Source: Streptomyces sp. DT2A-34
GTDB lineage: Bacteria; Actinomycetota; Actinomycetes; Streptomycetales; Streptomycetaceae
Direction of reading: 5' to 3'
Assembly: GCF_030499515.1 (NCBI RefSeq)
Contig: NZ_JASTWJ010000001.1
Span: 4,816,001 to 4,880,000 of the forward strand
DNA length: 64,000 nucleotides
In this document: positions 59,341 through 64,000 of the stretch, one piece after another
How the letters are laid out: the number at the start of each line of letters is the position of its first letter
Position numbering within the stretch: the stretch's first letter is position 1
Notes under the pieces: model-generated
The model's input: the letters and a program-made list of their open reading frames with translations, nothing else
What the model was told of the DNA's origin: nothing
Database searches by the model: none
Made by a program: the position numbers and the translations under genes

Positions 59341-59576
59341 CCCATTCCCCCGCATCCCGTCCCCTCACATCCCGTCCCCTCACATCCCGTCCCCTCGCAT
59401 CCCGTTCCCCCGCGCCCCGTCCCCTCGCATCCCGTTCCCCCGCGCCCCGTCCCCTCGCATCCCGTTCCCCCGCGCCCCGTCCCCTCGCATCCCGTTCCCC
59501 CGCATCCCGTTCCCCCGCGCCCCGTCCCCTCGCATCCCGTTCCCCCGCATCCCGTTCCCCCGCGCCCCGTCCCCCC
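59341..59576 (-). repeat. 15-bp minisatellite (coding tail and beyond)
   Basis: About 15 tandem 15-nt units in three spellings (CCCGTCCCCTCGCAT, CCCGTTCCCCCGCAT, CCCGTTCCCCCGCGC). They encode the phosphatase tail and continue past its stop codon to 59341. Confidence 0.92.
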
Positions 59577-60717
59577 GCCGCACCGCGAACACGGTCGTGT
59601 CGTCCTCCAAATGCCCCCCGCAGTGCCGCAGCGTGCGCTCCCGCACGAAGGCGACCAGGCGCCGCGGCTGCGCGAGCCCCGGGTCGGCCGCGACGGCGGC
59701 GGCGACCTCGTCGGCGAGCGGATAGAAGGCGCCGTCCCCGTTCCGGGCCTCGGTGACGCCGTCCGTGGTCAGCAGCAGCGTCTCGCCGGGTGCCAGGTGC
59801 ACCCGCAGCACCGGCGGCGGCCCGTCGGCGGGGGCGAGTCCGCCGTAGCCGAGGGGAAGTCCGCGGTCGGGCGGCAGGGACCGTACACCGTCGGGACAGA
59901 CCACGAGCGGGGTCTCGTGGCCGAGGACCACGGCGTCCATGGCGTCCCGCCGCTCCTCGGGGAAGCCGAGCAGGACGGCGGTGGCGAAACGGTCGCCCTC
60001 CTCCTTGCCGAGCGCCGTCCCCATCCGGATGTGCCGCTGCATGCGCAGCTCCAGACGTACGGCGACCGTCGTCAGATCCGGCTCGTGATAGGCGGCCTCA
60101 CGAAACGTGCCGAGCAGCGCGGCCGCCGCCTCCACCGCGCCGAGCCCCTTGCCCTGCACGTCGCCGAGGATGACGCGGGTGCCGTGCAGGCCGATCTGGA
60201 TGTCGTAGAAGTCGCCGCCGACCTTGGCCTCGCTGTCGGCCGCGAGATACACCGCCGCGTGGTCCAGGCCGCCCCAACCCGCCGGCAACGGACGCAGCAC
60301 GGTACGCCGGATCGTCTCGGCGACGTCCTGCATGTGCAGCATGCGCTGCTCCCCGCGCACCCGGACCGCGCAGGCCAGCGTGGCGAGGACACCGCCGATG
60401 CCGGCGAGGACGAGGTCGGGCAGGCCGGCCTGGTACTCGTGCGGCAGCACGGCGTCCGCGGCGACGTACGTGGCGGGCGCGAGCAACGCGAACACGGCCG
60501 TCCCCCACACCCCGCAGATCGCGGCGGCGATACCGGGCACCAGCACCATCCAGGACAGGATCCGGAAGTCGCTGCTGGTCTCGAAGTCGACCGCCACGAT
60601 GCCGACGAGCAACAGCAGCGGCGGCACCCAGGCGACGCTGCGGCCGCGCACGCGCAGCAGCTGCGGCCGACGCCCCTCGCCCCGCGGGCCGGCTCCACCG
60701 TCGCTTACGGCCCTCAT
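59380..60717 (-). CDS. PP2C-type (SpoIIE-like) phosphatase with membrane region and repeat tail
   Basis: 445 residues. Four to five membrane helices (~25-130), then a PP2C/SpoIIE domain (~155-370) with DFYDIQIGLHGTRVILGDVQ, KGLGAVEAAAALLG and LTTDGVTEARNGDG. It dephosphorylates anti-anti-sigma-type proteins in this family. The last ~70 residues are MRGNG/ARGNG/MRGDG pentapeptides from a 15-bp minisatellite. Confidence 0.88.
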   Translation of the reverse strand: MRAVSDGGAGPRGEGRRPQLLRVRGRSVAWVPPLLLLVGIVAVDFETSSDFRILSWMVLVPGIAAAICGVWGTAVFALLAPATYVAADAVLPHEYQAGLPDLVLAGIGGVLATLACAVRVRGEQRMLHMQDVAETIRRTVLRPLPAGWGGLDHAAVYLAADSEAKVGGDFYDIQIGLHGTRVILGDVQGKGLGAVEAAAALLGTFREAAYHEPDLTTVAVRLELRMQRHIRMGTALGKEEGDRFATAVLLGFPEERRDAMDAVVLGHETPLVVCPDGVRSLPPDRGLPLGYGGLAPADGPPPVLRVHLAPGETLLLTTDGVTEARNGDGAFYPLADEVAAAVAADPGLAQPRRLVAFVRERTLRHCGGHLEDDTTVFAVRRGDGARGNGMRGNGMRGDGARGNGMRGNGMRGDGARGNGMRGDGARGNGMRGDGARGNGMRGDGM

Positions 60718-60840
60718 GGGCTTCAGCGAAGCACGGCGTTCGGCGGGCCGCATCCGGGTACCCGGGCTTCCCACGACTTGCCGAAGGGCGGCCCTCAGGT
60801 GTGCCCTGGATGGCGGGGGCGAGGAGAGAGGAGTGCTCTC

Positions 60841-61299
60841 ATGGCTCATGCGGCACCCGCACCCGGCAGGAGGACCGCGAGGACGGGCACGAGCGGCACC
60901 AGCGGCCTGCCCGACGTCTTCAGCGCGCGGACGCACCGCGCCGCGAGCATCGCCGTACCGATCGTCCTCGGGCTCGTCTACGGCTACTGGGCCGCGGCGA
61001 ACCGGCGCTCCGGCGGTGAGATCACCGGCTGGAACCTGCTCTTCGGTTTCGTCACCGCGGCCGTGTTCATGGTGCTGTACGTCGCCGTGCGCTGGATCGC
61101 CGAACGCTCCATCCGCGAGGTGCACGCGATCCTGTGGGCCGCGTTCGCGGGCAGCGCGTTCGGGTTCCTGTACAGCGAGACCGACAAGACCGCCCTCAGG
61201 TCCGCGCTCATGGGGCTGGTGATCGGCGCGGTCTTCTTCGCCGTGCTGTTCTACCGCTACTACACGCACGAGGACGCACAGGGCCGCCGTATCGGCTGA
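60841..61299 (+). CDS. Four-helix membrane protein
   Basis: 152 residues; AGGAG-like sequences precede ATG 60841. Helices: IAVPIVLGLVYGYWAA, WNLLFGFVTAAVFMVLYVAV, AILWAAFAGSAFGFLY and ALMGLVIGAVFFAVLFY. No known family; common in Streptomyces. Divergent from the phosphatase. Confidence 0.8.
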   Translation: MAHAAPAPGRRTARTGTSGTSGLPDVFSARTHRAASIAVPIVLGLVYGYWAAANRRSGGEITGWNLLFGFVTAAVFMVLYVAVRWIAERSIREVHAILWAAFAGSAFGFLYSETDKTALRSALMGLVIGAVFFAVLFYRYYTHEDAQGRRIG

Positions 61300-61502
61300 C
61301 GGACATCGGCTGACGGACGTGGACGACATACGCGGCTGACGCACGCAAGCACAGATCGGCCCCGGCCATCACTGGGCCGGGGCCGACCCGTTCCCCTTCA
61401 TCCACCCACGGAACCGGGAGCGTCCTCGCACTCCTCGCGCTCCTGGCTCCTCTGCTCCATGAGACACCCGTTCGGGTGAACGCTCCACCGGAGAGCGGAA
61501 CA

Positions 61503-62489
61503 GTGCCGCCGTATGCAGGCACACCGCTGGCCCGCCCGCCCGGATGGCCCTTGCCTGAAGACGTGCCCACCCGTCTCACCCGTCTGCGGAACGCCCTGTC
61601 GGCAGCGCTGATCGCCCTGTCGTGCCTCCTCGTGCCGTTCGGCGTCCTGGCGGCCTGGGTGACGTACGGGCTGGCCGACACCGGCCGGTACGTCACCGCG
61701 ATGGCGCCGCTCGCCGCGGATCCGGCCGTGCAGAGCGCGGTCGCGGACACCGTCGGGGCCGGGATCACGCAGGAGGTCGACCGCAGGCTGGCCGAATCCA
61801 CCGTCTCGCCCGAGCTGCGCACCATGCGGCCCTTCGTGCACGACGCGGTGCGCTCGTTCACCCGGACCGAGGCCTTCCGCACGGCGTGGGACGCGGGCAA
61901 CAGGGCGGTCCACGACGCCGTCCTGAGCGCCCTGCGGGACGGCCGCGACCGCACCGTCACGGTCGACGTCGCCCCCATCACCGCCCAGGTCAAACACCAG
62001 CTCATCGCCGACCACGTCTCGTTGGCGCACCGCATCCCGGTCGAGCACACCGAGGTCCCGGTGCTCCCGGCCCACCGACTGGACCGGCTCCGAAAGGGGT
62101 ACGCCGTGCTCGAAGTCGCCGGTTTCTGGCTGCCCGTCTCGGCCGCCGTGCTCGCCGCGACCGGCATCGCCGTCGCCGCCTGTCGCCGCCGCGCGGTCAC
62201 GGCGACCGCGCTGGGCACGGCCCTCGGCGGCGCGTTCCTGGCCCTGGCGGTGGCGATCGGCCGCCGGTTCACGCTGGCCGACCTGCCCGAGGCGGCCCAC
62301 CGCCCGGCGGCGGGCGCGGTCTACGACGCCTTGACGCAGACCCTGCGCACGGTGTCCTGGCTGCTGATCGCCCTCGGCCTGGCGGTGGCCCTGGTCTGCC
62401 GGCTCACGGAGTACCTCGCGCGACGCCGGCGAGCGTGCGCAGCGCCCGCCGCAGATCCGGCTCGGGAACCGACGCGAGCCCGAGCCTGA
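61503..62489 (+). CDS. Membrane protein with two to four helices
   Basis: 328 residues from GTG 61503 (GGAGAG upstream; GTG 61476 is an alternative). Helices SAALIALSCLLVPFGVLAAW, VLEVAGFWLPVSAAVLAATG, ATALGTALGGAFLALAVAIG and WLLIALGLAVALVCRL flank an extracytoplasmic domain (~60-180). Function unknown. Its 3' end overlaps the convergent MocR gene by 86 nt. Confidence 0.78.
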   Translation: MPPYAGTPLARPPGWPLPEDVPTRLTRLRNALSAALIALSCLLVPFGVLAAWVTYGLADTGRYVTAMAPLAADPAVQSAVADTVGAGITQEVDRRLAESTVSPELRTMRPFVHDAVRSFTRTEAFRTAWDAGNRAVHDAVLSALRDGRDRTVTVDVAPITAQVKHQLIADHVSLAHRIPVEHTEVPVLPAHRLDRLRKGYAVLEVAGFWLPVSAAVLAATGIAVAACRRRAVTATALGTALGGAFLALAVAIGRRFTLADLPEAAHRPAAGAVYDALTQTLRTVSWLLIALGLAVALVCRLTEYLARRRRACAAPAADPAREPTRARA

Positions 62490-63726
62490 CGGCGTCCGGG
62501 GTGCGGTTCGGGTCGACGACGAAGGCGGGGCCCGGCGTCACCGCGATGCCGTGCGCGGCCGCGGCGGCCGTGAAGGTGTCCGCGCGCCACGGGGCGGGCA
62601 GCTCCCACCAGGCGAAATAGGCGCGCGGATCGGACCGTACGACGAATCCGCGCAGCTCCTCGCCCACGATCCGCTGTCGGCGCGCCGCGTCCGCCCGCTT
62701 CGCCGCGACCAGCCGCTGCACCGTCCCGTCCCCGATCCACCGCGTGGCCGCCTCCACCGCGAACCGCCCCGCACTCCACCCACCGGACCGTACGGCCGCC
62801 GCCACCGCCCCGAGGCGCGCCTCGGGTACGACGACGAAGCCGACGGTGAGGCCGGGGGCGACGCGCTTGGAGAGGCCGTCGACGACGTGGGTGAGGTCGG
62901 GCGCGTGGGCCGCGAGGGGGTCGTCGTCGGTGAGGAAGGACCAGATGCGGTCCTCGACGACGGGGATGTCCAGGGCGCGGACGGCGGCGGCCAGTTGGCG
63001 CAGCCGCTCGCCGCTCGTGGTCAGGGACGTCGGATTGTGCAGCGTCGGCTGGAGGTAGAGCGCGGACAGCGGGGTACGGCGGTGCACGGCGGCGACGGAC
63101 TCCGGGCGCACCCCGCCCTCGTCCGCCGCCAGCGGGACCAGGGCGATGCCGAGCCGGGCGGCGATCTCCTTGACCAGGGGATACGTCAGCGGCTCGACAC
63201 CGAGGCGCCCGCCGGGCCGGACCAGGGAGGCGAGGGTGGCGGCGATGGCCTGGCGGGCGTTGCCGGTGAACAGGATCCGGTCGGGGGCGGGGCGCCGGCC
63301 GGGGGTGGCGAGGAGGGCGGCCGCCGCCTGTCTGGCCGCGGGGGTGCCGTTGGCTGCGGCCGGGCGCAGGGCCTCGGTCAGGACGTCGGGGCGCTGGAGC
63401 GGGGCGAGGGCCGGGGCGAGAAGCTCCGACTGGCCGGGTGCGGAGGGGTAGTTGAGCTCCAGGTTGACCGGCGCCTCGGTGGCTCCGGTCTCGACGAGCG
63501 CCCGCCCCGTCCCCGCCGGAGCGGCCCGTACGAAGGTGCCGCGGCCGACCTCGCCGACGACCAGCCCCCGCCGGACGAGTTCGGCGTACACCCGCCCCGC
63601 CGTCGACCCGGCGATCCCGCGCCGCCGCGCGAACACCCGCTGCGGAGGCAGCCGTTGACCCGGCTCAAGCCGTCCGGCGGTGATGTCGTCGGCTATGCGG
63701 TCGGCGAGGCGCCGGTAGTCGTCCAC
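62404..63726 (-). CDS. MocR-family (GntR-aminotransferase) regulator
   Basis: 440 residues from GTG 63726 (GGGGGA upstream). GntR winged helix (~5-75: LADRIADDITAGRLEPGQRL, STAGRVYAELVRRGLVVGEV), then an aminotransferase class I fold with the PLP Lys in VVDGLSKRVAPGL. MocR proteins regulate PLP/GABA-linked genes; here the target is probably the divergent hydrolase. Confidence 0.92.
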   Translation of the reverse strand: MDDYRRLADRIADDITAGRLEPGQRLPPQRVFARRRGIAGSTAGRVYAELVRRGLVVGEVGRGTFVRAAPAGTGRALVETGATEAPVNLELNYPSAPGQSELLAPALAPLQRPDVLTEALRPAAANGTPAARQAAAALLATPGRRPAPDRILFTGNARQAIAATLASLVRPGGRLGVEPLTYPLVKEIAARLGIALVPLAADEGGVRPESVAAVHRRTPLSALYLQPTLHNPTSLTTSGERLRQLAAAVRALDIPVVEDRIWSFLTDDDPLAAHAPDLTHVVDGLSKRVAPGLTVGFVVVPEARLGAVAAAVRSGGWSAGRFAVEAATRWIGDGTVQRLVAAKRADAARRQRIVGEELRGFVVRSDPRAYFAWWELPAPWRADTFTAAAAAHGIAVTPGPAFVVDPNRTPDAVRLGLASVPEPDLRRALRTLAGVARGTP

Positions 63727-63738
63727 GAGCCATCCCCC

Positions 63739-63801
63739 TGACACCCTGACACCCTGACACCCTGACATTGCACCGAGGGCAAAGATCTTATTGCACCGAG
63801 G
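63739..63801. promoter_or_regulatory. MocR-region direct repeats
   Basis: ATTGCACCGAGG at 63767-63778 and 63790-63801, 23 bp apart, the direct-repeat layout typical of MocR operators. A 10-nt repeat (TGACACCC) x3 adjoins at 63739-63766. Confidence 0.75.
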
Positions 63802-63827
63802 AGTTGAGCCGATCTAGGGTCGTCCAC

Positions 63828-64000
63828 ATGAGCCCCTTCCTCGCATTCGAGGACAAAGGCGTCGATAGCTCACCGACTCCCCTCGTCCCCCTCGTCCTCG
63901 TCCACGGCCACCCCTTCGACCGCACGATGTGGACCCCTCAGATCGAGACGTTCTCCGCCGACCGCCGGGTCGTCGCCCCCGACCTGCGCGGCTACGGCGC
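63828..64000 (+). CDS. Alpha/beta hydrolase (3' truncated by window)
   Basis: The first 57 codons. LVLVHGHPFDRTMWTPQI carries the oxyanion-hole HG motif of alpha/beta hydrolases, then RVVAPDLRGYG. The nucleophile elbow lies outside. Divergent from the MocR gene, so probably its target. Confidence 0.88.
   Translation, partial: MSPFLAFEDKGVDSSPTPLVPLVLVHGHPFDRTMWTPQIETFSADRRVVAPDLRGYG

Noticed and set aside
59341..59576. CRISPR-like repeat array
   Set aside because: Units are contiguous 15-mers without spacers; no cas genes. It is a minisatellite.

Overview
The window is high-GC actinobacterial DNA, most likely a Streptomyces chromosome. It shows GTG and TTG starts, GTGA/ATGA start-stop overlaps, many Sec- and Tat-exported proteins, sortase signals, MocR, ANTAR, DUF397 and nSTAND1-WD40 proteins, and Streptomyces-type LacI/CebR operators. 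No rRNA or tRNA gene was seen. The first gene (LacI family) and the last (alpha/beta hydrolase) are cut by the window edges.

Layout. 0-10 kb: LacI regulator, photolyase operon, TerB-like protein, CWB2 and FG-GAP secreted proteins, an orphan histidine kinase and the collapsed remnant of an MMPL transporter. 10.4-12.6 kb: a small secreted protein whose upstream region is occupied by an IS110-family element. 12.8-15.8 kb: divergent GH28-like beta-helix enzyme and expansin sharing two LacI-type operators. 16.5-18.7 kb: arsenic locus (arsC, frameshifted aquaporin, arsR, divergent arsI). 19-24 kb: LPMO behind a CebR-type box, a sigma factor and its partner, a sortase-substrate pair and a CBM35-PL9 pectate lyase. 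24-31 kb: small membrane and lipoproteins, a GH13 alpha-glucosidase carrying Lys where the catalytic Glu is expected, and an IS graveyard. 31-38 kb: secreted proteins and the first giant nSTAND1-WD40 NTPase. 38-42 kb: LAETG wall protein and a bacteriocin-like operon. 42-46 kb: nucleoside hydrolase, a truncated threonyl-tRNA synthetase behind a Thr-rich leader peptide and terminator, and an HTH/DUF397 pair. 46-49.5 kb: lipoprotein, GAF-ANTAR regulator and a decayed composite locus. 49.5-57 kb: the second nSTAND1-WD40 NTPase, an NLP-type necrosis-inducing protein and a large secreted propeller protein. 57-64 kb: low-complexity protein with a 180-bp duplication, PP2C phosphatase with a minisatellite tail, membrane proteins and a MocR regulator.

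Themes. A plant-wall and plant-interaction set (GH28-like, PL9, expansin, LPMO, NLP) appears with local carbohydrate-repressor operators. Both nSTAND1-WD40 genes are followed on the same strand by a secreted, possibly beta-pore-like, protein gene. A 35-nt element lies upstream of both of those genes and of the NLP gene; two copies match well and the third only weakly. The threonyl-tRNA synthetase leader looks like ribosome-mediated attenuation. Several genes carry single-base losses at C/G runs, so real decay and assembly error must both be considered.
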